From assembly GCA_947628735.1 (NCBI GenBank), contig CANRAY010000013.1, positions 1 through 41,216 on the forward strand: a stretch of 41,216 bases of DNA. The letters are read 5' to 3'. Positions 1 to 10,145 of this stretch are shown one piece after another. The stretch comes from an uncultured Clostridia bacterium (GTDB taxonomy: Bacteria > Bacillota > Clostridia > TANB77 > CAG-508). Numbering within the stretch: the stretch's first letter is position 1; the number at the start of each line of letters is the position of its first letter. The position numbers were made by a program, and so were the translations under genes. The notes below the pieces were generated by a model. It saw only the letters and a list, made by a program, of their open reading frames with translations, made no database searches and had not been told where the DNA came from.

Positions 1-84
1 ATATGGTGCAAGATATATATTGAAAAAGCAAAACTGTTTTTTCAAAGTAGAAATATCAGTATCACATTCTAGGAGGTGAAAAAT

Positions 85-285
85 ATGGCAAACTCAAACA
101 GCAATCAAAAAGTTGTTCCAGAAGCAAGAGAAGCTCTAGACAAATTCAAATATGAAGTAGCTAGCGAAGTTGGTGTTAACTTAAAACAAGGTTATAACGG
201 AGATTTATCTTCAAAAGACGCTGGTAGAATAGGTGGACAAATGGTTAGAAAAATGATTCAACAAGCAGAAAACAACATGAAATAG
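85..285 (+). CDS. Alpha/beta-type small acid-soluble spore protein (SASP)
   Basis: ORF track protein; SASP-like EVASEVGV...GYNGDLSSKDAGRIGGQMVRKMI. RBS AGGAGGTG at 71-78 points to ATG at 85 rather than the GTG at 76. Confidence 0.93.
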   Translation: MANSNSNQKVVPEAREALDKFKYEVASEVGVNLKQGYNGDLSSKDAGRIGGQMVRKMIQQAENNMK

Positions 286-363
286 TTTTACCCCACTAAA
301 ATAATAATTTGCGTATATAAATTATATGTTTATATTATTATGAACATATCTTTTGTAAAGCGT

Positions 364-415
364 AAAAAAGAACTCTATTTAGGTATACATATTTAAATAG
401 AGTTCTTTTTTTATA
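364..415. terminator. Bidirectional intrinsic terminator between SASP and sortase genes
   Basis: AAAAAAGAACTCTATTTA...TAAATAGAGTTCTTTTTTT inverted repeat with A/T tracts on both sides. Confidence 0.85.
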
Positions 416-421
416 TTATTT

Positions 422-1357
422 TTATGGTTCTATCTTTTCTCCCTTCTTTGCTACTACAACAAAGTTTGTTCCTTCCTCTGAACAAGTAGAAAGAGTCATT
501 AATTGATCCTTATATTTTGCTGTTTTCCCTGTATCATACAAAGCTCTTTTATTTACATTTTCAATATATTTATTATATTCTTTTTCATTATTGAAATTAA
601 CATATTTATCATAATAAAAAGCATTTTCTTCATCTTCATTATTCTCTATCCAAAATGCTGCAATTACATCATAATAACTGTCTTCCTTTTCAGTTGTAAA
701 ACGAATTGTAGAATGTGTTTGATAAAAACTTTCATCACTATATTTTTTCAAATCTTCAAACATACTACTATCTACTGTATTGTCTTTACCATATATTAAA
801 AGATTCATAGATGGAATATCCCAATCATACGCCTTATCTAAAAATATAGAACCTTGCTGATTACTTTGCTTTTTATAATTACGATTCATATAAAATTCAT
901 TGTCTTTACTTTGCATAACTGGATAACTAATTTTAGTATCTCCTATTTCTAGCCAACCTACTATATCAGAATTTTCTCTCTGAAGTTCTTTTAACTGTAG
1001 CATTCTTTCTGTTTTTCCTGTTCTTTTGACTTCCTTTTCTCCAATTTCTATTTTACTTAATAATTGACTTACTTCTATTTGATCTCCAAAAATACTCCAA
1101 TAATAAGAAAAGAAATAAACAGCTAAAATAACTAGAATGATTATAGAAATAACACTTATGATTTTAATTCTTTGTCTTTTTTCTTCATTCTTAATTTTAG
1201 CTTCTAGATTTTGAGGTTTAGTTTTTTTAATTTTATATACTTCTTGTTCTTGCTTAGCATCTTTAGTTTCTTTTACTTCATCTTTTTTTACTTCACTATT
1301 AGCATTTTTTGCTTTTCCTTTTCTTTTGTCAGATTGATGATGCTTACCTTTTCCCAT
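422..1357 (-). CDS. Class B sortase
   Basis: N-terminal Lys-rich region and TM helix, then a sortase domain with a C-terminal TLSTC active-site motif. RBS GAGGTG supports the ATG at 1357. Confidence 0.88.
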   Translation of the reverse strand: MGKGKHHQSDKRKGKAKNANSEVKKDEVKETKDAKQEQEVYKIKKTKPQNLEAKIKNEEKRQRIKIISVISIIILVILAVYFFSYYWSIFGDQIEVSQLLSKIEIGEKEVKRTGKTERMLQLKELQRENSDIVGWLEIGDTKISYPVMQSKDNEFYMNRNYKKQSNQQGSIFLDKAYDWDIPSMNLLIYGKDNTVDSSMFEDLKKYSDESFYQTHSTIRFTTEKEDSYYDVIAAFWIENNEDEENAFYYDKYVNFNNEKEYNKYIENVNKRALYDTGKTAKYKDQLMTLSTCSEEGTNFVVVAKKGEKIEP

Positions 1358-1426
1358 ATTTTTCACCTCTATTACTAAAATACACTATATCAAAAAAAGT
1401 AATTTTTAGCAAGTTTATTTTTTATG

Positions 1427-2245
1427 TTAATTTGATTTTCTAGCTACAACAGCAAATCTACCATTTTCTGTGTGATAAGCACATGTTGAAAGAGTCATTA
1501 ATTGATCTCCATATTTAGCTGTTTTATCAGTATTATACAATGCATTTTCCTTTGCATTATTTACAAATCTATCATATTCATCTTGATTTTCAGGATTAAC
1601 AAAAAAATAATAACGAAATACATCTGTTTCATCTTTATAATACAATCTTGAACGAAAAGCTGAAATCACTTCATATTCAGCATCTTCATCTACTGTAGTA
1701 AAACGAATAGTAGGATGCATTTGGTAAAATTCCTCATCTTCATATTTTAATAAATCAGCAAACATACTACCATCTAAAGTATTGTTATGACCAAATATTA
1801 AAAAATTATTAGGAGTAATATCCCAATTATATTTTTCTTCTAAATAAATAGAACCCTGCTTATTTTCTTCACCTCTATAATTATGATTTAAATAAAATTG
1901 ATCCTTTTCTTCACTTGCTTGCATTACAGGATAATTAATATTAGTATCCTCTATTTCTAGCCATCCAACAACTTCTGGATATTCTTTTTTTAGTTCACGA
2001 ACTTTTAACATTCTTTCTGTTACCTTTGGTTTCTTTGTTTGCACATCATCTTCTTTATTTGCTTCTTCCACAACTACTTCATTTATTTCAATAGAGTCTA
2101 ATAAATGTTCCATTTCCTGCTTATCTTTAAAGATTACTCCAAAATAATATCCTAAATAACCTGCACACCCTAAAAAAATTCCCAATAATAAAACTAACAT
2201 AATAGTTTTAAATTGATGTTTACTTTCAAATTTTTTTTGTTTCAT
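1427..2245 (-). CDS. Class B sortase (second, paralogous)
   Basis: N-terminal TM; ERMLKVRELKKEYPEVVGWLEIEDTNINYPVMQ and TLSTCAYHTENGRFAVVARK typical of SrtB. Confidence 0.9.
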   Translation of the reverse strand: MKQKKFESKHQFKTIMLVLLLGIFLGCAGYLGYYFGVIFKDKQEMEHLLDSIEINEVVVEEANKEDDVQTKKPKVTERMLKVRELKKEYPEVVGWLEIEDTNINYPVMQASEEKDQFYLNHNYRGEENKQGSIYLEEKYNWDITPNNFLIFGHNNTLDGSMFADLLKYEDEEFYQMHPTIRFTTVDEDAEYEVISAFRSRLYYKDETDVFRYYFFVNPENQDEYDRFVNNAKENALYNTDKTAKYGDQLMTLSTCAYHTENGRFAVVARKSN

Positions 2246-2267
2246 ACCTTTCTCCTTCTATGTAGCA

Positions 2268-2325
2268 AAGAAAAACATAGTAAATGATTCATTCGATTAC
2301 TATGTTTTTCTTTTACAATTATTTA
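2268..2325. terminator. Hairpin terminator between beta-helix gene and sortase 2
   Basis: AAAGAAAAACATAGTAA...TTACTATGTTTTTCTTT inverted repeat. Confidence 0.75.
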
Positions 2326-3437
2326 TTTTTCTTTAATTCTACTAAACCAATAAGTGCTACAATTGCCATTGCTGTTGCAATAACAACTTCTGTATTTTCT
2401 AATCCGTTTTTATCACTTTTGTCTAATTCCTTTTCAGGTTCTTTTACTTCTTCCTTTGGAGTATCTTTATATACTGCTACTAAAAGGATATCTTCATTGA
2501 TTGGTGTATTTTCAGAAAATACTTTTCCATTAGCTGATTCTAATCTAAATTCAACAAAAGTTTTTCCTTCTACTCCATCTTTTATTTCTGTTAAGTCTAA
2601 GCTTGATAATTTATCACCTTTATTAACTGCAAATTGTGTTGTTTCTCCATCATATTCAATTGTTATAATTGCACTTTCTATACTTTCATCAGGTGAAATT
2701 TCAATTTCTTTTTCACTTTCATTACTTGCATATAATATTTGATTATTTTCATCTGCTACAAAGATTTGATTTCCATTAGATAATAACTTATACTCAGAAT
2801 CTTCTGTATTTTCTACTGTAAATTTTTCAAGATTATCATTTTGTGCAATCCAGAAAACATTTTCTGATTCGCTTGATGCTAAAGTACCATTCATAATAAC
2901 AACAGGATCACGTTGTGCTGATTCGCCTCTTGAAATTTCAATACCTACATTATCGTCTTCACCATTTCTTCCTAGTGTAACATCAACAATTTCAAGATTT
3001 CCTCCATTAACTAAAGCTCCTCCATATTTATTATTTGTAAGAGTAACTCCATCTAAAATAACATAACCTGTGTCAAATGCTTGAACACCATATTTCTTAC
3101 TATTTTTTAAAGTAAGATTCTTTAAAGTAACATTTCCTCCTGTTGAAACTGTAATTAAGCTTTGATTTCCTTGTGTACCAGAAGCCCATGTATCATCAGC
3201 ACTAATTGAATGACCATTACCATCAATAGTAATAATTTTATCTGTTATTGTAATTGGACTTGTAAGTACAATGTCTTTTGTTAATTTGACTACATCTCCT
3301 GTTACAGCACTCTCTACTGTACTTCTAAATGTATCCTCGTCTGATACTGTATAATCTGTAGCTTTACAAATACTTGGAACAAGTAAAAGTGCAGTCACAA
3401 TAATTAGAAAAAATACGATTTTCTTTAATTCTCGCAT
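2319..3437 (-). CDS. Secreted surface protein with right-handed beta-helix-like region and C-terminal TM plus KKNK tail
   Basis: Signal peptide at N-term; repeated TLKNLTLKNSKKYGV/VILDGVTLTNNKYGG pattern; C-term VVIATAMAIVALIGLVELKKNK. Start set at 3437 from the RBS. Confidence 0.7.
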   Translation of the reverse strand: MRELKKIVFFLIIVTALLLVPSICKATDYTVSDEDTFRSTVESAVTGDVVKLTKDIVLTSPITITDKIITIDGNGHSISADDTWASGTQGNQSLITVSTGGNVTLKNLTLKNSKKYGVQAFDTGYVILDGVTLTNNKYGGALVNGGNLEIVDVTLGRNGEDDNVGIEISRGESAQRDPVVIMNGTLASSESENVFWIAQNDNLEKFTVENTEDSEYKLLSNGNQIFVADENNQILYASNESEKEIEISPDESIESAIITIEYDGETTQFAVNKGDKLSSLDLTEIKDGVEGKTFVEFRLESANGKVFSENTPINEDILLVAVYKDTPKEEVKEPEKELDKSDKNGLENTEVVIATAMAIVALIGLVELKKNK

Positions 3438-3550
3438 TATTTCACCGCCCTTCACAAAATTTAATATTGTTAATTTTTCGTAATATTAACAATATTATTT
3501 TGCCAAGTATTTTTTGTTTTATTCTACAATTAAATTCCTTTTTTTGCCTT

Positions 3551-4048
3551 TTATTTAAAATATTTACTAATTTGTTCTAATTCATTAAAATCAACTTGTC
3601 TTAAAACTTCATATACAACAATAGCTACAGAATTTGATAAATTTAAAGAACGTAAATGTTCTCTCATAGGAATACGAATAGTATTTTCAATATATTTTTG
3701 TAATAGATCTTCTGGAAGTCCTTTTGTTTCCTTTCCAAACAATAAAAATACTTCATCCATTTTAGAATAATCAACATCTGAATAACAATGTTGTCCTTTT
3801 GTTGTTGCATAATACATATGATGTTCTTCCGGTTTATATTTTTCTAAAAATTTTTCTAAAGAATCATGTTCTTCAATTTCCAGCTTGTCCCAATAATCAA
3901 GACCTGCTCTTTTTAAATATTTATCACTAATATCAAATCCTAATGGTTTTACTAAATGTAATTTAGCACCAATAGCAGCACATGTTCTTGCAATATTTCC
4001 AGTATTTTGTGGTATTTCTGGTTCTACCATAACGATATTAATTTTCAT
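3551..4048 (-). CDS. trmL: tRNA (cytidine(34)-2'-O)-methyltransferase, SPOUT family
   Basis: MKINIVMVEPEIPQNTGNIARTCAAIGAKLHLVKPLGFDI...LFGKETKGLP. Confidence 0.93.
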   Translation of the reverse strand: MKINIVMVEPEIPQNTGNIARTCAAIGAKLHLVKPLGFDISDKYLKRAGLDYWDKLEIEEHDSLEKFLEKYKPEEHHMYYATTKGQHCYSDVDYSKMDEVFLLFGKETKGLPEDLLQKYIENTIRIPMREHLRSLNLSNSVAIVVYEVLRQVDFNELEQISKYFK

Positions 4049-4068
4049 TTTGTCATCCTCGTTTTCTT

Positions 4069-4395
4069 CTATATTTTTTTAATTTTAATTCCTAATACTC
4101 CATACATTTCCTCTTCTTCTTTTGAATAAATATTATAAATTGTTCTCATATGTTCTTCAATTTCTTGTTGACTATCCATGCATTTTTCAAATAATGTTTT
4201 AAAATTTTTTTCAGGATATAAGTCTAATATTTCTACCACTATTTTTTCTTGTAAATCAGGCAATTTTGAAAATTCTATTTTATCACCAATTTTTAATTTT
4301 TTTCTCTTTTCATCATATAATCTGTATTCTACTGTTTTACTTCCATCTTTTATTGCTTGAAAAGGTTTTTCCAATAACTTCATTTGATATACCAT
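4069..4395 (-). CDS. ASCH-domain protein
   Basis: MKLLEKPFQAIKDGSKTVEYRLYDEKRKKLKIGDKIEF is ASCH-like. Confidence 0.75.
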   Translation of the reverse strand: MVYQMKLLEKPFQAIKDGSKTVEYRLYDEKRKKLKIGDKIEFSKLPDLQEKIVVEILDLYPEKNFKTLFEKCMDSQQEIEEHMRTIYNIYSKEEEEMYGVLGIKIKKI

Positions 4396-4489
4396 AAATA
4401 TCAACTCCTATATCTATATTACATTAAAATAAAAGACATCGTAATAAAAATTACCATGCCTTTTTATTATAATTAACTTATTATTTCAA

Positions 4490-5020
4490 TTATGCTTCTG
4501 GCTCTACAATACCAAAATTTTTATTGTCTTTTAAACGATAAATAATATTTGTTTTTCCTGTATCGATATCAATAAATGCTAAGAAACGATTTTGAGGTTG
4601 TTCTTGTAATTTTAATTTTGCATCTTCTGGAGTCATTGGTTTTATATCATAATATAGAACCTTGACAATTTCATCAGATACTTCTGCTTCGTCATTTTGA
4701 ACCATTTCTTTTACACGAATAGATTCTGTCATATTTTGTTTATCCTTTTTAGTTTTCATTTTTCTTACTTGACCTTCTAATATATCAATATCTTTATCAA
4801 TAGAAGCATATAAGTCTTTATGTGCTGTTACAGCTCTAAAATCTGTTGAATCTACTTTTAAGCTCATTTCTGCAACTTGATTGCTTCCCTCTGTTTTAAT
4901 TGTTACATTTACATCTAAGTCGTCTCCAAAATATTTTACTAATCTTTCTGATTTTTTATCAATGTAATCTTTGATTGCTTCTGTAGCCACTAAATCTTTG
5001 CTTGTTATTTTAATATTCAT
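4490..5020 (-). CDS. hpf: Ribosome hibernation promoting factor, long form
   Basis: MNIKITSKDLVATEAIKDYIDKKSERLVKYF...; C-terminal domain KPMTPEDAKLKLQEQPQNRFLAFIDIDTGKTNIIYRLKDNKNFGIVEP. Confidence 0.93.
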   Translation of the reverse strand: MNIKITSKDLVATEAIKDYIDKKSERLVKYFGDDLDVNVTIKTEGSNQVAEMSLKVDSTDFRAVTAHKDLYASIDKDIDILEGQVRKMKTKKDKQNMTESIRVKEMVQNDEAEVSDEIVKVLYYDIKPMTPEDAKLKLQEQPQNRFLAFIDIDTGKTNIIYRLKDNKNFGIVEPEA

Positions 5021-5135
5021 AACAATCTCTCCTTCCAATTTTTTGTTCTTACGTTTAGTGTATTCCTATTATATATGTTTATCAGATTTTTTTCAAGTGC
5101 CTAATAAAAAATGCATCAAATTTACAAAATTATTC

Positions 5136-5164
5136 TTGACAATTTATTTTAGTAAATGTACAAT
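5136..5164 (+). promoter_or_regulatory. Sigma70-type promoter (TTGACA-17-TACAAT)
   Basis: TTGACA 5136-5141, 17-nt spacer, TACAAT 5159-5164; no downstream + strand CDS. Confidence 0.7.
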
Positions 5165-5168
5165 GAAG

Positions 5169-5197
5169 TTGACAAAAGTTTAAACTTTTTGTATAAT
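5169..5197 (+). promoter_or_regulatory. Perfect consensus sigma70 promoter (TTGACA-17-TATAAT)
   Basis: TTGACA 5169-5174, 17-nt spacer, TATAAT 5192-5197; no downstream + strand CDS. Confidence 0.78.
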
Positions 5198-5203
5198 ATA
5201 TTG

Positions 5204-5320
5204 AACGCTTACATATAATTTGATTATAAATATCTTATGATATTTTAATAAAAAGGCTCTGTTAATCCGTTTTAACGGCTACGATTTATTCGCGGTCTAG
5301 GATTAATGGAGCTTTACTTT
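5204..5320 (+). ncRNA. Candidate structured ncRNA adjacent to and convergent with the DUF3800 gene
   Basis: Preceded by tandem promoters; hairpin AAATATC-TTAT-GATATTT; outer stem GGCTC..TTAATCC/GGATTAA..GAGC; internal CCGT-TTTA-ACGG and CGA-TTTAT-TCG hairpins. Strand inferred from promoters. Confidence 0.55.
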
Positions 5321-6172
5321 TTAGTTGCTTTTTTGCTCCCCCTTTTTGTTAATGTTTCATCATAGTGTGAATATGATGAAATAAAATTCCAATGTCTATA
5401 TGAATGTTTCCAATAATTAGTTTGATCTCCATTTATTCCTGTAGTAATTCCAATATTAAATCCACTTTTTATTTCTCTAATATTTTTATTAATAACTTTA
5501 TATAACTTTTCCTTTGCTTTGGTTCTTTTCGATTTTTTTCCTGTTATCTCATCTTTTAATTTATCAAAATCATTTAATTTAAAATTTATTGAACCTAACA
5601 CTATATCCATACATTGTTGAATCACATGTTTTTTAGAATCTATTTCTACTATTTCTATTATTTCAGTATTATTTTGTCTTAGTTCATTGTTGTACCTAAA
5701 CAAACTCTTCTTTAATATATTTTTTTGTTCTTCAGAGCAAGGTAAATCATCTAAATAAAAAGAAAAATTAACTTTATTTTTATATGGATTGTTATTGCTA
5801 AATCTTAAGCCAAAAGAGTCCTTTAAAAAATAATAATACAATATAGTATATTCATTATCAGTTTGTTCTTTTGTTAATCCATCAGAAACAAAAGCATTTT
5901 GTGCAAACATTATTCTTACTTTTATTTTTCCATTTCTTATAAATTCAAAAAATAATTTTATCATTTCTATATATTTATCTAAATAATTGTCTGTAACTTT
6001 AGTCCATTTTATTTCTCCATGTAGATTCAATTCTTCTTTTTTACTATTCAATTTGTTTTCAATAGTATTTATATCTGATAAATTGATTAATGCACCGACC
6101 ATAAAAATTGCTATAAAATTTTCCATTACTAACAGATTCATCAGCATAAATTCTATATGTTATTTCATTCAT
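5314..6172 (-). CDS. DUF3800-family protein, requires +1 frame change at CGG 6097-6095
   Basis: 0-frame ATG at 6172: MNEITYRIYADESVSNGKFYSNFYG-(CGG)-CINQFIRYKYY*. Skipping C6097 gives FYG-GALINLSDINTIENK...LHGEIKWTKVTDNYLDKYIEMIKLFF, joining the N-terminal DES motif to the rest of the domain. Confidence 0.72.
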
Positions 6173-6298
6173 CTACATCATTTCCTTTTGTATATAAATT
6201 ATTGTGCTTCATTATAGCATATATTAGGACAATAAGTTAACAATTATGGAAAAAATACCTCAAATATAACACCAAAGTAGTTATTTTTATTCAAACTC

Positions 6299-6327
6299 TT
6301 GTCAAAACTAAAATCCTATGATATAAT
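6299..6327 (+). promoter_or_regulatory. rpsT promoter (TTGTCA-17-TATAAT)
   Basis: TTGTCA 6299-6304, 17-nt spacer, TATAAT 6322-6327 upstream of rpsT. Confidence 0.7.
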
Positions 6328-6368
6328 ATGATGCGTTATATTTACGAGCATAAAGGGAGGTGCTAAGA

Positions 6369-6635
6369 ATGCCAAACATTAAATCAGCTATTAAACGTGT
6401 TAATGTTATCGAAAAGAAAACATTAAGAAATAATATGATTAAATCTGAATATAAAACAGCTATAAAAAGATTTGAAGAAGCTCTAGCAAATAATAATGTT
6501 GAAGAAGCTACAAAATTATTCTCAACAGCTACAAGAAAAATCGATCAAGCTTGTACAAAAGGTGTTATCGTAAAAAACACTGCAGCTAGAAAAAAATCAA
6601 ATTTAGCAAAAAAATTAAATGCTGCAAATGCATAA
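6369..6635 (+). CDS. rpsT: 30S ribosomal protein S20
   Basis: [39 protein letters not shown]...; GGGAGGTG RBS supports the ATG at 6369. Confidence 0.95.
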   Translation: MPNIKSAIKRVNVIEKKTLRNNMIKSEYKTAIKRFEEALANNNVEEATKLFSTATRKIDQACTKGVIVKNTAARKKSNLAKKLNAANA

Positions 6636-6677
6636 AGTAAAATAGAAAATTGTGCACAGTTTTTTATTAACTTTTAA

Positions 6678-6712
6678 AAGACAGATCTAACATGGTCTGT
6701 CTTTTTTTATTC
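6678..6712 (+). terminator. rpsT intrinsic terminator
   Basis: AGACAGATCTAACATGGTCTGTCTTTTTTT. Confidence 0.85.
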
Positions 6713-6813
6713 TAATTTATTTTCAATCTAATCCCTACCAAAAATTAACTTTGTTTTTGCTTTAATTTTATGTTAACATATACTTATAACCTTGATGAAA
6801 GAGAGGTATTCTA

Positions 6814-7089
6814 ATGAAAAACATACAAGTAAGATGTGATTTTAAAAAAATCATAAAGGAAATCAAAGAATTTGATACTTCTATTCTAAAATTAATGAAT
6901 CGTGGAATTCGTTTTAGTTTTATTTTTTGTTTAATTGCAACATTTATTTTAGCTACATATAGATCTGTACATACTCCAATTCTATTTTCTATTGGTATTT
7001 CACTATTTCAAACAAGCTTATTTTTCTTTGTAGCATTTATTGCCTTTGGCATTATTTTTAATAATATGAAACATGCTCTTAATCGATAA
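6814..7089 (+). CDS. Small membrane protein of unknown function
   Basis: Two hydrophobic segments; good RBS (GAGAGGT). Confidence 0.6.
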   Translation: MKNIQVRCDFKKIIKEIKEFDTSILKLMNRGIRFSFIFCLIATFILATYRSVHTPILFSIGISLFQTSLFFFVAFIAFGIIFNNMKHALNR

Positions 7090-7091
7090 AA

Positions 7092-7138
7092 AATACACCT
7101 CAAATGTTAGATTTTTTGTCTAACATTTGAGGTGTACT
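7092..7138. terminator. Bidirectional terminator
   Basis: TACACCTCAAATGTTAGA-TTTTTTG-TCTAACATTTGAGGTGTA, 18-bp perfect stem between convergent genes. Confidence 0.85.
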
Positions 7139-7170
7139 TCATGAATTTCTATAGCTTTTTTATTTATATC

Positions 7171-8622
7171 CTATTTTTTTAATTCTTCTAAGAACATTTT
7201 ATTTAACATTTGTGGGTTTGCTTTTCCCTTTGTTTCTTTCATTGCTTGTCCAACTAAAAATCCTAAAGCTCTATCTTTACCAGCTTTATAATCAGCAATT
7301 GATTGAGGATTATTTTCTAAAATTTTCATAACAACCTTTTTAATTGCTCCTTCATCAGAAATTTGAATCCAACCTTTTTCTTTTATAATTTCTTCTGGAT
7401 CTTTTGGATTCTCAAATAATTCTTCTACTACTTTTTTAGCAATAGCTGAACTAATAGTTCCTTTATCTATTAATTCCACAACTTTTGCAAGATCTTTTCC
7501 TGTAAAAGGAATATTTTCTGGTTCCATTTCTTTTTCATTTAAAATTCTAGAAATATCAGATAATAACCAGTTAGCAACAGATTTTGCATTGTTACAAATA
7601 CTCTCCGCTTCTTCAAACATATTTGATAAATATTTTGATGCAGTAAGTAATCTACTATCCTTCTCTGAAAGTTTAAATTCTTGCATATATCTTGCTTTTC
7701 TACTTTCTGGTAATTCTGGTAATTCTCTTCTAATATTTTCTATATATTCTTCAGAAAGTTTAATCGCTACTAAATCTGGATCTGGGAAATAACGGTAGTC
7801 TTGTGCATCTTCTTTATCTCTCATTGAAAAAGTTCTTCCAGATACATCATCCCATCTTAATGTTTCCTGATCTATTTTTCCACCATCTTCTATAACATCA
7901 ATTTGTCTATCTGCTTCATACTCAATTGCTCTTGTAATTGCTTTAAAAGAGTTCATATTTTTCATTTCTGTTCTTGTACCTAATTTTGTTTCTCCCTTTT
8001 TACGAACAGAAACATTAACATCAGCTCTTAAAGAACCCTCTTGCATCTTACAATCTGAAACTTCTATATATTCTAGAATAGATTTTAATTTCTTTAAATA
8101 TCTTTCTGCTTCTCCTGATGAACGTAAATCTGGTTCTGATACAATTTCAATTAGTGGAACTCCTGCTCTGTTTAAATCAACTAAACTTCCTCCACCAAAT
8201 TCATTATGATTTAGCTTTCCTGCATCTTCCTCAATATGTATTCTTGTTAAACGAATCTTTTTAGGATTTCCTTCATCATCTTCTATTTCTACATATCCAT
8301 GTTCACAAAGTGGTTTATCAAATTGAGAAATTTGATATGATTTTGGTAGATCTGGATAAAAATAATTTTTTCTATCATTTTTACTATCTCTTGCAATCTC
8401 GCAACTTGTAGCAAGTCCTGCTTTTACAGCATACTCTACAACTTTTTCATTTAATACAGGAAGAGTTCCTGGCATTGCCATACATACTGGACAAGTATGT
8501 GTATTAGGTTCACCACCAAATTCAGTTGGACAAGAACAAAATATTTTTGTTTTTGTTGAAAGCTCTGCATGAACTTCTAATCCCATAACCATTTCGTAAT
8601 CTTCTTTTGACATCTTTTTCAT
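7171..8622 (-). CDS. gatB: Asp-tRNA(Asn)/Glu-tRNA(Gln) amidotransferase subunit B
   Basis: YEMVMGLEVHAELSTKTKIFCSCPTEFGGEPNTHTCPVCMAMPGTLPVLN. Confidence 0.97.
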   Translation of the reverse strand: MKKMSKEDYEMVMGLEVHAELSTKTKIFCSCPTEFGGEPNTHTCPVCMAMPGTLPVLNEKVVEYAVKAGLATSCEIARDSKNDRKNYFYPDLPKSYQISQFDKPLCEHGYVEIEDDEGNPKKIRLTRIHIEEDAGKLNHNEFGGGSLVDLNRAGVPLIEIVSEPDLRSSGEAERYLKKLKSILEYIEVSDCKMQEGSLRADVNVSVRKKGETKLGTRTEMKNMNSFKAITRAIEYEADRQIDVIEDGGKIDQETLRWDDVSGRTFSMRDKEDAQDYRYFPDPDLVAIKLSEEYIENIRRELPELPESRKARYMQEFKLSEKDSRLLTASKYLSNMFEEAESICNNAKSVANWLLSDISRILNEKEMEPENIPFTGKDLAKVVELIDKGTISSAIAKKVVEELFENPKDPEEIIKEKGWIQISDEGAIKKVVMKILENNPQSIADYKAGKDRALGFLVGQAMKETKGKANPQMLNKMFLEELKK

Positions 8623-8675
8623 TCCTTTCTAATTAAGTTACATCATCATTTCATTCACTTTTCAATAATCATAAA

Positions 8676-10145
8676 TTATTTTTTAAACTCTGGCTGATAA
8701 TTTTCTCTAAATTTCAAATCTTGCTCAAATGTATATGCTGTTCTGATTAAAGTTTCTTCACTAAAACGACTACCAATTAATTGCATACCTATTGGCATTC
8801 CCTCTTTATCTACTCCACAAGGAATTGAAATTCCAGGAAGACCAGCTATATTAACAGAAACTGTACAAATATCTGCTAAATACATTTCTAATGGATTATT
8901 TGATTTAGATCCAATATCAAATGCTACTGTTGGTGATGTTGGTGTTAAAAGTACATCATATTTTTCAAAACATTTTGCAAATTCTTGCATTACTAAAGTT
9001 CTTACTTGTTGAGCCTTTTTATAATATGCATCATAATATCCAGATGAAAGCACATATGTTCCTAATATAATTCTTCTCTTTACTTCTGCTCCAAATCCTT
9101 CACTTCTAGAATTACGATACAATTCTTTTAAATTAGTATAATTTTCTGTACGATAACCATAACGAATTCCATCAAATCTGCCCAAGTTTGAACTAGCCTC
9201 AGCACATGCAATAATATAGTAAGTAGCTAAAGCATAATCTGCTATATTTAAAGAACATTCTTCAACTGTTGCACCTAATTTTTTATATCTTTCCATTGCC
9301 TCTTGTAATTTTTCTTTTACTTCTGGATTAATTCCTTCACCAAAATATTCTTTTGGAACTCCAATTTTTAGTCCTTTAACATCAGCTTTAAGTGATTTTG
9401 TATAGTCTTTATCCCCATTATCCACAGATGTAGAGTCTTTTGAATCATGTCCTGCAATAATATTTAAAAGCATAGCACAATCTGTTACATCTTTTGTCAT
9501 TGGTCCTACTTGATCAAGTGATGAAGCAAATGCTACAACACCATATCTTGAAACAAGACCATAAGTTGGTTTTAATCCAACAAGTCCACAAAAACTTGCA
9601 GGTTGTCTAATAGAGCCACCTGTATCTGTTCCTAATGCCCAAGGTACCATATTAGCAGCAACTGCAGCTGCAGAACCTCCTGAAGATCCACCAGGTACTT
9701 TATTCAAATTCCATGGATTTCTTGTTTTCTTAAAATATGAATATTCTGTAGAACCTCCCATTGCAAATTCATCCATATTTAATTTTCCTAAATCAATAAG
9801 ATTTTCTCCATTAATTTTTTCCATAACAGTTGCATCATAAGGAGCAATAAAGTTTTCCAACATTCTTGAACTACAGGTTGTTCTAACGCCTTTTGTGCAA
9901 ATAATATCCTTAATTCCAATTGGAATACCTGCTAATTCATTTGTTACTTCTCCCTTCTCTCTTTTTGCATCTATTTCTTTAGCTTGATTTAAAGCATTCT
10001 CAGATAAATCAGTTACAAAAGCTTGTACATCTTTTTCTTTTTCTGCAATTCTATCTGTATATGCTTTTGTAATTTCATAACTTGTAAGCTCTTTATTTTT
10101 CAATTTTTCTTGTAACTCATGCACGGTAAGAGTTGTTATTTCCAT
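8676..10145 (-). CDS. gatA: Asp-tRNA(Asn)/Glu-tRNA(Gln) amidotransferase subunit A
   Basis: Amidase signature [36 protein letters not shown]. Confidence 0.97.
   Translation of the reverse strand: MEITTLTVHELQEKLKNKELTSYEITKAYTDRIAEKEKDVQAFVTDLSENALNQAKEIDAKREKGEVTNELAGIPIGIKDIICTKGVRTTCSSRMLENFIAPYDATVMEKINGENLIDLGKLNMDEFAMGGSTEYSYFKKTRNPWNLNKVPGGSSGGSAAAVAANMVPWALGTDTGGSIRQPASFCGLVGLKPTYGLVSRYGVVAFASSLDQVGPMTKDVTDCAMLLNIIAGHDSKDSTSVDNGDKDYTKSLKADVKGLKIGVPKEYFGEGINPEVKEKLQEAMERYKKLGATVEECSLNIADYALATYYIIACAEASSNLGRFDGIRYGYRTENYTNLKELYRNSRSEGFGAEVKRRIILGTYVLSSGYYDAYYKKAQQVRTLVMQEFAKCFEKYDVLLTPTSPTVAFDIGSKSNNPLEMYLADICTVSVNIAGLPGISIPCGVDKEGMPIGMQLIGSRFSEETLIRTAYTFEQDLKFRENYQPEFKK

Noticed and set aside
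503-799. 98-aa + strand ORF opposite the sortase gene
   Set aside because: Low-complexity antisense shadow of the sortase reading frame, no RBS; other antisense ORFs in the track (e.g. 2284, 12817, 18886, 21217, 39900) rejected for the same reason.
5314-6147. Annotating DUF3800 from the ATG at 6147
   Set aside because: It would omit the conserved DES-containing N-terminus, which is encoded with a plausible start and upstream -10-like TATAAT in the other frame.
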